Shown here: positions 45,891 through 55,602 of the stretch, piece after piece
Layout of the letters: every line of letters starts with the position of its first letter
Position numbering within the stretch: position 1 is the first letter of the stretch
Source: Helicobacter pylori
GTDB lineage: Bacteria > Campylobacterota > Campylobacteria > Campylobacterales > Helicobacteraceae
Length of the DNA stretch: 64,000 bases
Reading direction: 5' to 3'
Assembly: GCF_900120335.1 (NCBI RefSeq)
Contig: NZ_LT635477.1
Span: 1-64,000, forward strand
Program-made: the position numbers and the translations under genes
The notes under the pieces: generated by a model
The model's input: only the letters and a program-made list of their open reading frames with translations
The model's database searches: none
Told to the model about the DNA's origin: nothing

Positions 45891-46815
45891 GATCATTTTA
45901 ATCACCGGCGCTTATGGCATGGTGGGGCAGAACACGGCGTTGTATTTTAAAAAAAATAAGCCTGATGTTACCTTACTCACCCCTAAAAAGAGCGAATTGT
46001 ATTTGTTGGATAAGGACAATGTTCAAGCCTATTTGAAAGAATACAAGCCTACAGGCATTATCCATTGCGCCGGGAGAGTGGGGGGCATTGTCGCGAACAT
46101 GAACGATCTTTCAACTTACATGGTTGAAAACCTGTTGATGGGCTTGTACCTCTTTTCTAGCGCTTTAGATTTGGGCGTGAAAAAAGCCATTAATCTAGCG
46201 AGCTCTTGCGCTTATCCTAAATACGCCCCTAACCCCTTAAAAGAGAGCGATTTATTGAACGGCTCTTTAGAACCAACGAATGAGGGCTACGCTTTAGCCA
46301 AACTTTCTGTGATGAAGTATTGCGAATACGTGAGCGCTGAAAAGGGCGTTTTTTATAAAACCTTAGTGCCTTGCAACCTTTATGGCGAGTTTGACAAGTT
46401 TGAAGAAAAGATAGCGCACATGATACCAGGGCTTATTGCTAGGATGCACACCGCTAAATTAAAAAATGAAAAAAATTTTGCGATGTGGGGCGATGGCACG
46501 GCCAGAAGAGAGTATTTAAACGCTAAAGATCTAGCCAGATTCATCGCTCTCGCTTATGAGAATATCGCTCAAATACCTAGCGTGATGAATGTCGGCTCTG
46601 GAGTGGATTACAGCATTGAAGAGTATTACGAAAAAGTCGCTCAGGTTTTAGATTATAAGGGCGTGTTTGTGAAAGACTTATCCAAACCAGTGGGCATGCA
46701 ACAAAAGCTTATGGATATTTCCAAACAAAAGGCTTTAAAATGGGAATTGGAAATCCCTTTAGAGCAAGGCATTAAAGAAGCTTATGAGTATTATTTGAAG
46801 CTTTTAGAGGTTTGA
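45883..46815 (+). CDS. fcl: GDP-L-fucose synthase
   Basis: The 310-residue product starts [18 protein letters not shown] and contains [14 protein letters not shown] near residue 106 and [15 protein letters not shown] near 137 with the catalytic Tyr and Lys. It is the epimerase-reductase that finishes GDP-L-fucose. Known also as wbcJ in H. pylori. It ends the manC-gmd-fcl unit. Confidence 0.96.
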   Translation: MNEIILITGAYGMVGQNTALYFKKNKPDVTLLTPKKSELYLLDKDNVQAYLKEYKPTGIIHCAGRVGGIVANMNDLSTYMVENLLMGLYLFSSALDLGVKKAINLASSCAYPKYAPNPLKESDLLNGSLEPTNEGYALAKLSVMKYCEYVSAEKGVFYKTLVPCNLYGEFDKFEEKIAHMIPGLIARMHTAKLKNEKNFAMWGDGTARREYLNAKDLARFIALAYENIAQIPSVMNVGSGVDYSIEEYYEKVAQVLDYKGVFVKDLSKPVGMQQKLMDISKQKALKWELEIPLEQGIKEAYEYYLKLLEV

Positions 46816-47202
46816 TCTAAAATCAAGGCTCTTATAGAGCTATAAAAACGCTCCGCTATTAGGCGTTGGGCTAGCGATTTTACGATATTGTGCTTATCAA
46901 TTCGCTTCAAACAAACTTGAGCCATTAAAAGGGGTTTGGTCGCTTTGCTCTAAATCTCAAGTGCTTTCAAAAAGCAAGGCGTGTTGCTCTGATTTTTCAT
47001 AAAGAACTAGGGGGTGGGGAATGTAAGGGGCTTTTTCTATGAGATTAACCACCGCTTGCTTTAAATCAAAACTTGTATTTTACAACCAGTAGCTATAATT
47101 TGCATGAGATTTATCTTTTATATGAGCGGGCAATTCCCTCTATTAAATTGAATGTCCTAGATTTCTATGCTGTCTGTTTTAGAGATGATTATCAGTTGGT
47201 TT
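46816..47202. other. Decayed intergenic region after fcl
   Basis: About 390 bp without an intact gene. The minus strand between 47079 and 46957 retains a coding-like frame (see the pseudogene entry); other parts look random. No terminator clearer than a short GCTC/GAGC stem near 46838 is seen. Confidence 0.5.
46957..47079 (-). pseudogene. Short remnant of an unidentified gene
   Basis: The minus-strand frame reads [20 protein letters not shown] then [17 protein letters not shown] before a TGA. The same frame resumes beyond the stop with DLEQSDQTPFNGSSLFEAN. There is no start codon or ribosome site. Codon use and the amphipathic pattern look like real protein, so this is probably the remains of a larger gene. 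No family is recognised. Confidence 0.35.
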
Positions 47203-47496
47203 TCACTTTCCAAAATTCCAAGTCCCTTTATCAGTCTTTATACTAACTTCCTTTATATGCTGACAACGAAGTATATAAAATTGATAGCTATCGCCAAATT
47301 TTAGCGTTTTATTGATCTTGAAATAAGGAAATCCATCGTTATCACAATCCCCACGATTGATTTTTGCGCTCAATATAGTGATACTATCAACATTTGAAAT
47401 GATGCTTATCCAATAAAGACCGTGACCATACCTACTGAAAGTTACTTCTATGTCTATTGGGGGTTTTTCACTACCACTACACCCCACAAAAAACAC
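47203..47496 (-). CDS. Small lipoprotein-like protein, 5' end possibly damaged
   Basis: The frame encodes a lipobox (FAVFFVGCSGSEKPP) followed by about 80 residues of beta-rich sequence with two Cys (RGDCDND, ILRCQHI). The natural start is unclear. The frame continues upstream as VIFGFAVFF without an ATG, while an ATG lying just upstream (47528) is out of frame by one base. Removing one G would give M-S-V-I-F-G-F. Either GTG (47496) is used, giving a truncated signal, or a one-base indel has broken the gene. Function unknown. Confidence 0.5.
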   Translation of the reverse strand: MFFVGCSGSEKPPIDIEVTFSRYGHGLYWISIISNVDSITILSAKINRGDCDNDGFPYFKINKTLKFGDSYQFYILRCQHIKEVSIKTDKGTWNFGK

Positions 47497-47675
47497 AGCA
47501 AACCCAAAAATGACCGCTCATATCAAGCCCGCTTTTTTTTGTAACACCCACTATTAAAACGCTCTCTTATTGTAAGTTTTCTCTCAAATAGCTTGAGTAT
47601 AGTAGACTTAGACTTAGGCGATCTCTAAAAATTTTAGAGGGCAAAGGCGGTAGGGTTTTAAAAAGCGCGTTAGTT

Positions 47676-48674
47676 TTAACAAATCCTGGGCAATAGTTCG
47701 CCCTCTGGCACCTCTAAGATCCTTTCAAAACCCCATGCGTTCTTTAAAACCACGCTAGGATAAGGGTTTTCAAACACTTTGCCAATCACGCAAGCGTTTT
47801 TCGCTTTCTCATTACTTTTTAAAATTTCTAAGGCTTTAGGGGCGTCTTTTTGATTGAGCGCTAACACAAACACCCCCTCATTAGCCAGCGCGTAGGGTTC
47901 TAGCCCTAAAATCTCACAAATCCCTTTAGTTTCTTCTTTTAAGGGGATTTTTTCTTCTTCTATGACGATTTTCACTCTGGAGCTGTTCGCCCATTCGTTC
48001 AATACGCTCGCTAACCCGCCCCTAGTCGCATCTCTTAAAGCATCAATTTTGAGATCGCTTAAAAATAGGGGTTTCAATAAAGGATAGAGCAGTTGGCAAT
48101 CGCTTTGCAAATTGGTTTTAAGTTTGATTTCATTACGCGTCGCAAACAGGCTTGCCCCATGATTGGCAATCGTGTCGCTTAGGATAATGGCTTGCCCTTG
48201 TTGTAAGTGGCGCGAAGAAATCCCTGGCTTGATGATTTTACCCATACAGGTTGTGTTGATAAAAAGCTTATCCACGCTCCCTTTTGGCACGACTTTAGTG
48301 TCTAGGGAGAGGAGTTTTAAGTTGGCTTTAAACAATTCTTTTTGTATGGATTGTAAAATTTGCTTTAAAAGAGGGATTTCTAAGCCTTCTTCTAAAATAA
48401 AACCCATATTCAAAAACAGAGGTTCGCCCCCTTGTACGCTCACGTCATTCGCGCTCCCGCAAACGCAAAGCTTGCCTATATCGCCCCCATTAAAGATTAA
48501 GGGCGTGATGACAAAACTATCCGTGCTTACGCAATATTCCCCACTAGCCTTAAATATAGGGGCGTCTTCATCAAACGCAACAATCCATTCTTTTAAATAA
48601 GGCATGAAGACTCGCTCAATCAAAGCGTTTGTTTCTTTCCCTCCGTTCCCGCATGCTAGAGTTACGCTATCCAT
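47676..48674 (-). CDS. hypE: Hydrogenase maturation protein HypE
   Basis: The 332-residue product has the AIR-synthase-like fold with SVTLACGNGGKETN at the start, SGEYCVSTDSFVITPL near 44, DATRGGLASVLNEW near 215 and the diagnostic C-terminal PRIC. The terminal Cys is thiocarbamoylated by HypF and dehydrated to the CN ligand of NiFe hydrogenase. It starts two bases after hypF ends on the same strand, so enzyme and carrier are co-expressed. Confidence 0.97.
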   Translation of the reverse strand: MDSVTLACGNGGKETNALIERVFMPYLKEWIVAFDEDAPIFKASGEYCVSTDSFVITPLIFNGGDIGKLCVCGSANDVSVQGGEPLFLNMGFILEEGLEIPLLKQILQSIQKELFKANLKLLSLDTKVVPKGSVDKLFINTTCMGKIIKPGISSRHLQQGQAIILSDTIANHGASLFATRNEIKLKTNLQSDCQLLYPLLKPLFLSDLKIDALRDATRGGLASVLNEWANSSRVKIVIEEEKIPLKEETKGICEILGLEPYALANEGVFVLALNQKDAPKALEILKSNEKAKNACVIGKVFENPYPSVVLKNAWGFERILEVPEGELLPRIC

Positions 48675-48676
48675 TT

Positions 48677-50950
48677 TTATCCTTTTTTGATGATTGTAGG
48701 GTTGAAATACGCCATTAAAGCTTGACCGACAGGGATACTGCTGTCATTGGGGGGGAAATGCTTGTGGAAAAAATACTCCCTTTGAAGCTTTTTCAATCGT
48801 TTGGCTAATTGTTCGCACAACAATTGGTTGCAAAACACGCCCCCACTGCACACCACGACATGCCCTTTAAAAGGTGCAATCAAAGCGGTAATGATTTCTA
48901 CTAAGCTGTTAAAAAATTTCTTAGCGATGCGTTTAGGTTCTAAAACGCCCAAATCCTTTTCAAACGCTTGATAAAATTCCTTCAAACGCACCACGCTGTT
49001 TTTGATTTCAAAAGGGTAAAAGGCATTCTCATCGCTTTGTAGGGCTAGATTTTCTAAAACCTGCCCGCTCTCTGCTTCAAAACTGATCGTTCCCACTAAA
49101 TCCAAACTAAACGCCACTATATCAAACAAACGCCCTATGGAATTGGTGGCGACGCTTTGAATTTTTTTGTCATGTATTTGTTTAAAAATTCCTAATTCGT
49201 CTTCTTTGAAATGTTTTTGAACGCGTTTTAAAAGCTTGTTGAGCTGGTGCTTTAAAGCGATTTCTAAAACCAATCTTCTAGGCTCTTTGATCGCTTTTTG
49301 CCCCCCTAAAAGCCAAAATTCTTCAAACCTGGCGATTTCTTCAATGCGTTCAAAATCCCCCACAAAACACTCCGCCCCATAAATCTTATTTTCATAAGCC
49401 CCACTCCCATCCCAAACAATACCTATAAAGGGGTGATTTAAACGCGGATCTTGCAACGATGCGTCTAAGACGCTCGCTAAAAAGTGGGCATGGTGGTGCT
49501 GGACTTGCAACAAGGGCGTATTAAAATCAAAAGCCATTTGAGTGGTGGTGTAGTTTTGATGCTTGTCGCAAGCTAAGAGCGTGGGCTTGAAATCATAGGT
49601 TTTTAAGAAAAAATTCAGGGTTTCTTTAAAGTGTTTTTCATTTTCTAAAACGCTCAAATCCCCACAAAAAGGCGAGAGCAAGACAACGGAAGTTTCGCTA
49701 TCTAATAAGCTAAAATGCCCTTTTTGCTCCGCTCCAAGCGCTAAAATCTTTTTGGGTGGATAATTAGAGCGTTTGGGCAAAGTGAGGTAAAGGGGGGCAA
49801 ACCCCCTAGCCAAACGCATGGGGCGAATGGCATTATCCACGCGCTGTGCGACACTATCATCAATCCTGTGGATGATAGCGCGGTTGTGCGTGAGCTTAAA
49901 ATCAAAAATAAAATGAAGCGAATCGATCTCTTTTTCATCGCTCGCTAAAGGGAGAGAGCTGAAATTCGCACTCGTGAACACAATAGGGAAATCCAATAAA
50001 TCCAGTAATAAAGCATGCAAAGGGGTATAGGGCAAGATAACGCCATAAAAGGGGGAGTTTTTGGCGATATTGGGGGCTAATTTTACATTAGGTTTTTTAC
50101 GGGCTAAAAGAATGGGGGCACTTACAGAATTCAAGCTTTCGCATTCTAATTCATTTAAAAACGCATGCTGTTTGGCTGAGTTTAAGTCTTTAAACATGAG
50201 CGCGAAAGGCTTTAAGGGGCGGTTTTTTAAAAGCCGTAACCTTTCTATGGTTTGAAAATTCCTCGCATCGCACAAGAGAGCAAAGCCCCCCAAACCTTTA
50301 AGAGCGATGATTTTACCCTTTTGAATGTCTTTAGCGCATTCTAAAAGAGCGTCATCATTTTTGAATCGCTTATAAGTGAGCGCGATACCGCACTTTTTGC
50401 AGCTGATGCCTTGAATGTGGAATCGTTTGTTGGTGGCGTCTTTATAAACGGATGCGCAAAATTTGCAGAGCTTGAAAGGTTTTAAGGCGGAATTTTCTCT
50501 GTCATAGGGCAGGGCGTTTAAAAGGCTGTATCTCGCCCCGCACTTCGCGCAAGAATTGAAAGCGTAATGAAAATAGGGGGAGTTTTTATCTCTGATTTCG
50601 CGCAAGCAATCCTCGCACACGCCTAAATCTTTAGGGATTTGACTGAGTAAATTCAAGGGGTGGTTCTTGCTTTCTAAAATCCTAAAATCATTGAAATGAA
50701 GCGCCTTATCATAGGGGCTAATAACGATTTTTTCCACCAACGCTAAAGGGGGTAATCCCTTTTTTAGGGCGTTTAAAAAAGACTCTGTTTTATGAGCGGG
50801 TAAGACAATCTCTAAAGCCGCTTGGGTGTTACGCGTAAAGCCTACAAGCCCTAATTTTTGAGCCAGGGTATAAACAAAAGGGCGCATGCCCACGCCTTGA
50901 ACCACGCCAAAAAGCGTGATTTGATTCAATAAAGCTGCATCGTTACACAA
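48677..50950 (-). CDS. hypF: Carbamoyltransferase HypF
   Basis: The 757-residue product has four parts. They are an acylphosphatase domain (VVQGVGMRPFVYTLA), two CxxC zinc fingers (CEDCLREI, CAKCGARY, CKFCASVY, CKKCGIALTY), a YrdC-like domain (LKGLGGFALLCDARN) and a Kae1-like domain (VQHHHAHFLASVL). It transfers a carbamoyl group to HypE. The exact start is uncertain: TTG at 50950 overlaps the agmatine deiminase gene by 25 bases, and a TTG at 50929 is an alternative. Confidence 0.95.
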   Translation of the reverse strand: MCNDAALLNQITLFGVVQGVGMRPFVYTLAQKLGLVGFTRNTQAALEIVLPAHKTESFLNALKKGLPPLALVEKIVISPYDKALHFNDFRILESKNHPLNLLSQIPKDLGVCEDCLREIRDKNSPYFHYAFNSCAKCGARYSLLNALPYDRENSALKPFKLCKFCASVYKDATNKRFHIQGISCKKCGIALTYKRFKNDDALLECAKDIQKGKIIALKGLGGFALLCDARNFQTIERLRLLKNRPLKPFALMFKDLNSAKQHAFLNELECESLNSVSAPILLARKKPNVKLAPNIAKNSPFYGVILPYTPLHALLLDLLDFPIVFTSANFSSLPLASDEKEIDSLHFIFDFKLTHNRAIIHRIDDSVAQRVDNAIRPMRLARGFAPLYLTLPKRSNYPPKKILALGAEQKGHFSLLDSETSVVLLSPFCGDLSVLENEKHFKETLNFFLKTYDFKPTLLACDKHQNYTTTQMAFDFNTPLLQVQHHHAHFLASVLDASLQDPRLNHPFIGIVWDGSGAYENKIYGAECFVGDFERIEEIARFEEFWLLGGQKAIKEPRRLVLEIALKHQLNKLLKRVQKHFKEDELGIFKQIHDKKIQSVATNSIGRLFDIVAFSLDLVGTISFEAESGQVLENLALQSDENAFYPFEIKNSVVRLKEFYQAFEKDLGVLEPKRIAKKFFNSLVEIITALIAPFKGHVVVCSGGVFCNQLLCEQLAKRLKKLQREYFFHKHFPPNDSSIPVGQALMAYFNPTIIKKG

Positions 50951-51918
50951 TGCAAACTCCCATGCTGTTTGATTAGAGTATTACAATCAACCCCTATCAC
51001 TTCTAAGGGCGTGTGTTGTCTTAAGGTTTCTAAAATGAGCGCGTCTTTAGGGTCGTTGTAAGTGGGGACGATTAAAGCGTTATTGCACAATAAAAAATTC
51101 ACATAAGTCGCCGGCAAGCGTTGTTGGTTTTCATCATAAATGGCTTTGGGGATTTCTAGGGGGATGAGTTTATAGGGCGTGCCATCTAGTTTTTTAAAGG
51201 TTTTTAATTCTTCTTGCATTTTTTTTAAGGCTGTGTAATGCTCATCGTTTTCATCTTCGCATGCGCTATAAACAATGGTGTCTTTATTTAAAAAACGAGC
51301 GAGCGTGTCGGTATGGCTATCGGTATCATCGCCTTTTAAATAGCCATAAGAATACCACAGCACTTGTTTAGCCCCTAATTCCTTTTTAAGCATGGTTTCT
51401 ATTCCATTTTGATTCAAATGGGGGTTACGATTTTTTTCTAGCAGGCATTGGGTGTTGGTCAAAATGCTCCCGGCCCCATCGCTTTCTATGCTCCCGCCCT
51501 CTAAAATATAGGGCATCGTTTTTAAAGGGTGTTTTAAAAACCCTAAATGTTTGAGCTTGAAATTCACTAAATTGTCTAAATTGGACGGGTATTTTAACCC
51601 CCAGCCATTAAAACCAAAATCCAAGCACTCTAAAACGCCATGATTTTCAACGCTGATCGCTCCAAAATCCCTAGCCCATGTGTCGTTGGTGTCAATCCTT
51701 GCGATCTCTACACCGGGTAAATTTTTAAGCGTCTCATAACCGATAGTGTCGTTAGTATGGACGCACACCAACACTTTAGCGTGTTTGGCTATGGTTTGAA
51801 TGATGTGTAAAAAGCTCTCCCTGGCCTCTTCAATACAATACGCCCAGTCGCCAAACTCATGGGGGAACGCCATTAAAATCGCTTGGATTTTTTCAAACTC
51901 CGCTAACATTCTTTTCAT
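50926..51918 (-). CDS. aguA: Agmatine deiminase / peptidyl-arginine deiminase family
   Basis: The 330-residue product has the guanidine-hydrolase fold landmarks: DTWARDFGAISV near residue 80, LEGGSIESDGAGSIL near 141, KGDDTDSHTDTLARF near 200 and the catalytic Cys in GSLHCVTMQ near the C-terminus. It hydrolyses agmatine to N-carbamoylputrescine. The H. pylori enzyme is a known member. It precedes hypF with a small overlap. Confidence 0.93.
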   Translation of the reverse strand: MKRMLAEFEKIQAILMAFPHEFGDWAYCIEEARESFLHIIQTIAKHAKVLVCVHTNDTIGYETLKNLPGVEIARIDTNDTWARDFGAISVENHGVLECLDFGFNGWGLKYPSNLDNLVNFKLKHLGFLKHPLKTMPYILEGGSIESDGAGSILTNTQCLLEKNRNPHLNQNGIETMLKKELGAKQVLWYSYGYLKGDDTDSHTDTLARFLNKDTIVYSACEDENDEHYTALKKMQEELKTFKKLDGTPYKLIPLEIPKAIYDENQQRLPATYVNFLLCNNALIVPTYNDPKDALILETLRQHTPLEVIGVDCNTLIKQHGSLHCVTMQLY

Positions 51919-51975
51919 TAAAATATCCTTTTAAGCAACTATAACACAATCTCATTCAAATAGCGTTTTTAAAAG

Positions 51976-52668
51976 CTAGCTCAAACGCTTTTTAGCGATT
52001 TGAAAATATTCTTTTTCTGATTCTATACCGATAAAATTTCGTTTTAAATTTTTGCACGCTAAGCCGGTGGTGCCGCTCCCCATGAAAGGATCTAGCACTG
52101 TGTCATTAGGGTTTGTGTGGATGGAAATGATTTTTTCCATTAAGGCTAGGCTTTTTTGCGTGGGGTGTTTCACTCTTTCAATCCCGCTCACCACAGGGCT
52201 TTTTAAGATCAAGGGCCGTAAATATTTTTCATTTTCAGGTTTGTTAAACACCCATTTGGCTTTCTTTTTAACCGCCCATAGGGCAAATTCTGTGTCTTGG
52301 ACATAACGCCGGTGGATGTTTCTTGGCATGGGATTATTTTTAACCCATTGGATAAAGTCTTTGACCACAAAGCCGTTTTCTTCTAAAAAATCAGCGATAT
52401 AGCTTATAAACCTGTAAGAGCAAAAAATCACCATGCAGCCGTTTGGATTGACTAAGGGGGCGTAGCGTGCGATCCATTCTAAAATCTTGAAATTTTTATC
52501 CCATTCCCCAAAGTCTATGCCCTGTCTTTTAGCGCTCTTTAGGGTGGAAAAATTGTTTTTAACCGAAATGTTGTAAGGAGGATCCGTGATGATCGCATCC
52601 ACTTTTAAATTTTGTTGGTAAAAATCCTTGATGATTTCAAAGGCGTCAGCGTGATGGATTTGTATCAT
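51976..52668 (-). CDS. DNA adenine methyltransferase, beta class (M2.HpyAVI-like)
   Basis: From ATG 52668 (a GTG at 52677 is possible) the ~230-residue product has catalytic motif IV VDAIITDPPYNI near residue 27 and AdoMet motif I VLDPFMGSGTTGLAC near 198. That order defines beta-class amino-methyltransferases. In reference H. pylori this gene and the adjacent cytosine methyltransferase form a pair acting on the two strands of a GAGG/CCTC site. Here the partner is broken (next entries), so it may be an orphan or modify only one strand. Confidence 0.88.
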   Translation of the reverse strand: MIQIHHADAFEIIKDFYQQNLKVDAIITDPPYNISVKNNFSTLKSAKRQGIDFGEWDKNFKILEWIARYAPLVNPNGCMVIFCSYRFISYIADFLEENGFVVKDFIQWVKNNPMPRNIHRRYVQDTEFALWAVKKKAKWVFNKPENEKYLRPLILKSPVVSGIERVKHPTQKSLALMEKIISIHTNPNDTVLDPFMGSGTTGLACKNLKRNFIGIESEKEYFQIAKKRLS

Positions 52669-53206
52669 TTCTTGCACTTTTTAAGATCGCTTTGCCTAAG
52701 GCTAGGGCTAGAAGAGGAGGCACGGCGTTACCGATTTGCTTACAAACGCTCGTTTTATTGCCGTAAAAGATATAATCATCGCTAAAACTCTGTATCCTAG
52801 CGGCTTCCCTGGGCGTGATAGAGCGGTGCAATTCAGGGTGGGAGTTGGTGTCATTGCTAGGAGTTACTAAATGGGAGCGGTTAAAAAAGTCGTTGTCTAT
52901 AATCAGATTTAAAAGTTTCTTGTAAAAAGCGTTTTCGTCTAAATGCAAGTCGTTTTCTAAAATGAAAACAAAAGTTCCTTTGATTTTTGTAACGCTTTCT
53001 TGATTGGATTGCCAAATTTGATGCTTGCTTAAAATATTGAGAGCGTTTAAAACTTGCGCTTTGCTTTCTTCATATCCAGAGATAAATTTTGAAGCCTTAT
53101 AAGAACACACCCCATAAATACAACCATTTTTAATTTGAAAACGGCTCAACAACACCCCCAAATTAAAGGGATCAATGGCGTTTAAAAAGCGAGAAACAAG
53201 CAACAA
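52646..53206 (-). pseudogene. C-terminal fragment of a 5-methylcytosine DNA methyltransferase
   Basis: This 186-residue frame has m5C motif IX (RSITPREAARIQSFSDDYIF) and motif X (QIGNAVPPLLALAL), the end of such enzymes. It lacks motif I and the catalytic Pro-Cys motif IV. The N-terminal 24 residues of the same gene survive 2.5 kb away at 55738-55854. The two are separated by the inserted R-M pair and by a deletion of roughly 130 residues. The fragment cannot methylate DNA. Its 3' end overlaps the adenine methyltransferase start. Confidence 0.85.
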
Positions 53207-53226
53207 TAACCTTTCATTTTTTAAAA
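53114..53226. repeat. 113-bp direct repeat, left copy
   Basis: Identical but for one visible substitution to 55603-55715. This copy encodes the start of the C-terminal methyltransferase fragment (LNAIDPFNLGVLLSRFQIKN). The two copies flank exactly the inserted R-M segment, as a long target duplication does. Confidence 0.95.
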
Positions 53227-53645
53227 GGATTATAAAATAACGCTCATTAGTTTTTGTTTAAAGGTTTTATCCTGCTACTAACAAGGCATGGTTTAAAAAT
53301 CTTAATCCAAGCTCTCATCAAAGAGCTTTTAAGTTAAAAGATTACGATATTAAATGAACGCATCATTGGATTTTTAGGACAAAATTAATGGCATTGAACT
53401 TTTCAAAATAGTTACAATGCTTGAGCTAGCGAGCTGTATTAGTTTAGCTACCTTAATGAGAGTGTCATTTAAATCTTATAGCACATCATAGGGCTTTAGC
53501 ATTCACAAATAGATTTGCAAAAGAATACAATCATATCAATTAACATGGTGAGTTTTTTGACTCCATTTAAAAAAGAGCGTGAGTTTAAGCGTAAAAGAAA
53601 ACTTGTATCAAGTTTTATTGGAGCTATCTTTGACCCAATACAATT
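53227..53645. other. Non-coding part of the R-M insertion
   Basis: About 420 bp of AT-rich DNA. A 34-codon plus-strand frame (53545-53649, MVSFLTPFKKEREF) has no ribosome site and I do not call it. The rest shows no recognisable gene. Confidence 0.45.
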
Positions 53646-54677
53646 TTAAAAAACAAGGAAATCATAAAAATTTTGAGAAACAAACAAGTCTTTTGTTATT
53701 GTTTCAAGCTTGTTTTTGCAAGCTTTGATAGCTAAACCGGAATTATCAATGCCTATAAATTTTCGTTGCAATAAAAATGCAGATTTTAAGGTTGTTCCAG
53801 AACCACAAAAACAATCTAAAACAATGCTATCTTTATTAGAAGAGGTTTTAATGATTAAATCTAATAATTGAGCGTTTTTTTCTGTGGGGTAGCTTGGATA
53901 TTGTGGGTCTTTAAATTCCCAGATGTCTTGGACTCTTTTGCCAGCTTGTTCTAAGGCATAAATTTTTTTTCTAGGGTTATTATTGTTAGAATACTCAATC
54001 AAACCTTCTTTATCCCAACGCTCAAGTGTGGCAATATCAGTGCGCCAATGCCGCCCTTTTGGAGGTAGCATACCTTTAAATGCTTTAGAGCATTCGCCAC
54101 TTTCTACTTCTCCTGGAGCATGTATTGGAACGGTAGTGTAACGCCTTTTATCCTTGTCAATTTTAGGGAATCGTTTTTCTAAATCTTGTGGCGTATAAGG
54201 AATCTTAGGCTCGTTAAAAATGGGATTTTTTCCTTTAGAATAAAATAAAATCATATCTTTTATGTTACCATAGCCTATCCTTTTAAAATTTTTAGGATTG
54301 CACTTTATACGTGTGATTTCATTTCTAAAATTTTGTATGCCAAATATTTCATCTAACATTACCTTAACATAATGTCCTATCTTATAATCTGTATGCACAT
54401 AGATAGAGCCTTGTTCTGAAAGCAATTCTTTAAGCAATACTAGGCGTTGCTTTAAAAATTCTATAAAATCCATACCCACTACTTTGTCGCTATAAGCAAT
54501 ATCGCCATTCTTAGAATTGCTAATTGTGGTTGCTCTACCATTTGTGATAGTAAAATGATTGTTTGTAGCAAATGGAGGGTCAATATATATCAAATCTATT
54601 TTTCCTTTTAGGTTTTTGTCATTTAACAAAAAAAGTAGAGCGATTGAATTTTCTGCTTGTATCAATAAGTTTTGCAT
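53646..54677 (-). CDS. Type II DNA methyltransferase, beta class, of the inserted R-M system
   Basis: The 343-residue product has motif IV LIYIDPPFATNNHFTI near residue 29 and motif I VLDCFCGSGTTLKSA near 287, the beta-class order. A long central target-recognition region lies between. DPPF/DPPY with this order usually means N6-adenine methylation, but N4-cytosine cannot be excluded. It starts 10 bases after the endonuclease stop. The recognition site cannot be read from sequence alone. The frame is complete, so host methylation should be intact. Confidence 0.88.
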   Translation of the reverse strand: MQNLLIQAENSIALLFLLNDKNLKGKIDLIYIDPPFATNNHFTITNGRATTISNSKNGDIAYSDKVVGMDFIEFLKQRLVLLKELLSEQGSIYVHTDYKIGHYVKVMLDEIFGIQNFRNEITRIKCNPKNFKRIGYGNIKDMILFYSKGKNPIFNEPKIPYTPQDLEKRFPKIDKDKRRYTTVPIHAPGEVESGECSKAFKGMLPPKGRHWRTDIATLERWDKEGLIEYSNNNNPRKKIYALEQAGKRVQDIWEFKDPQYPSYPTEKNAQLLDLIIKTSSNKDSIVLDCFCGSGTTLKSAFLLQRKFIGIDNSGLAIKACKNKLETITKDLFVSQNFYDFLVF

Positions 54678-54686
54678 TTCTCTTAT

Positions 54687-55468
54687 TTAAATTTGGTATA
54701 AAAATTCTCGTAGCACTAACGCGCTCATAATATGATAGTTTCTATAAGTAGTATCTAGCAATTTACGCATTTTATTATTGCTTTCAATATATAATACGCC
54801 ATCTAAAATAGCTACTTTAATCGCTTTGATGTTGGGCGTTTCAATTGTGCTGATAGTGTCGTTAAATTGAGCGTTTTGGTGTCCTCCAAAATCAGTTAAA
54901 AATTTAGCTTCGCCAATAATATATTTTTTGTTAAATCTTGCCACAAAGTCTAGCCCTTTATGATGGTGATAATTTAAATGAGATTTGGCAAATTCTGCCA
55001 TGACATTATCGCTTGCTTTTAAAATGGCGTCGTTTTCATTCGCTATAAAATCATTTAAATCTACAGGTTCAACACCTAAAGATTTATTATTGAGCCAATC
55101 TTTAAATATAGGACCGATTTGGCGGTTTGTTTTTTTTGGCTCACTGCATTTTTCAAAAATTTTATTAAGCCCTATTTCATACAATCTGCCACAAATGCGA
55201 TTGATTGTTCTTGGATTGCGTTCTAAAGCGCTTTTATCCCGTTTTAAATAGGCCATATAACTATCTTTAATAGGAAATAAATCTAAATTAAGCAACTCAG
55301 TTATTAAGGCTAAATTGTCTTTTTGTTTAAAATGATATTCGATATTAGACCAAATTTTTGAATCAATTTCTCTCAAACCTTCTGGAATTGTAGGTATACT
55401 TGAAACAAGTCATCTAAATAGGAGCGTTGATTAGCGTATTCTATGCTTAATTTTGTCCAATAATTCAC
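54687..55468 (-). pseudogene. Type II restriction endonuclease with probable N-terminal frameshift
   Basis: The main frame (54687-55376, 229 residues from a TTG) has a PD-(D/E)xK-like core, GLDFVARFNKKYIIGEAKFL near residue 140. A possible earlier start at GTG 55468 reads VNYWTKLSIEYANQRSYLDD then LFQVY before running into TGA. The main frame upstream of its TTG reads PTIPEGLREID, so the join VY-PTIPEG needs one extra C near 55392-55394. I infer a one-base deletion that separates the first ~26 residues from the body. If the TTG really initiates, a shortened enzyme could exist. It lies directly upstream of the methyltransferase. Confidence 0.65.
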
Positions 55469-55602
55469 CAATTTAACCTTTTTGAAAATAGTTTCACTGC
55501 ATGGATTGTAACAAAAATATTGTTTAAATTTCTAAAAACAATTTTAGGATAAGAAGTGTTTTTGATTAAAAAATAAGTTTTTAAAGCTCACTATTTTTTC
55601 AA

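Larger units (their letters stand above)
53227..55602. mobile_element. Inserted restriction-modification unit flanked by a 113-bp duplication
   Basis: 2376 bp between two 113-bp direct repeats, carrying an endonuclease gene, a beta-class methyltransferase gene and ~420 bp of non-coding DNA. No transposase, integrase or terminal inverted repeat is present. Insertion of R-M genes with long target duplication is a documented process in H. pylori; the target here was a resident cytosine methyltransferase gene. Confidence 0.75.

Noticed and set aside
53545..53649. 34-codon basic peptide frame on the plus strand at the edge of the R-M insertion
   Set aside because: It has no ribosome site and overlaps the methyltransferase 3' end; expected by chance in AT-rich DNA.
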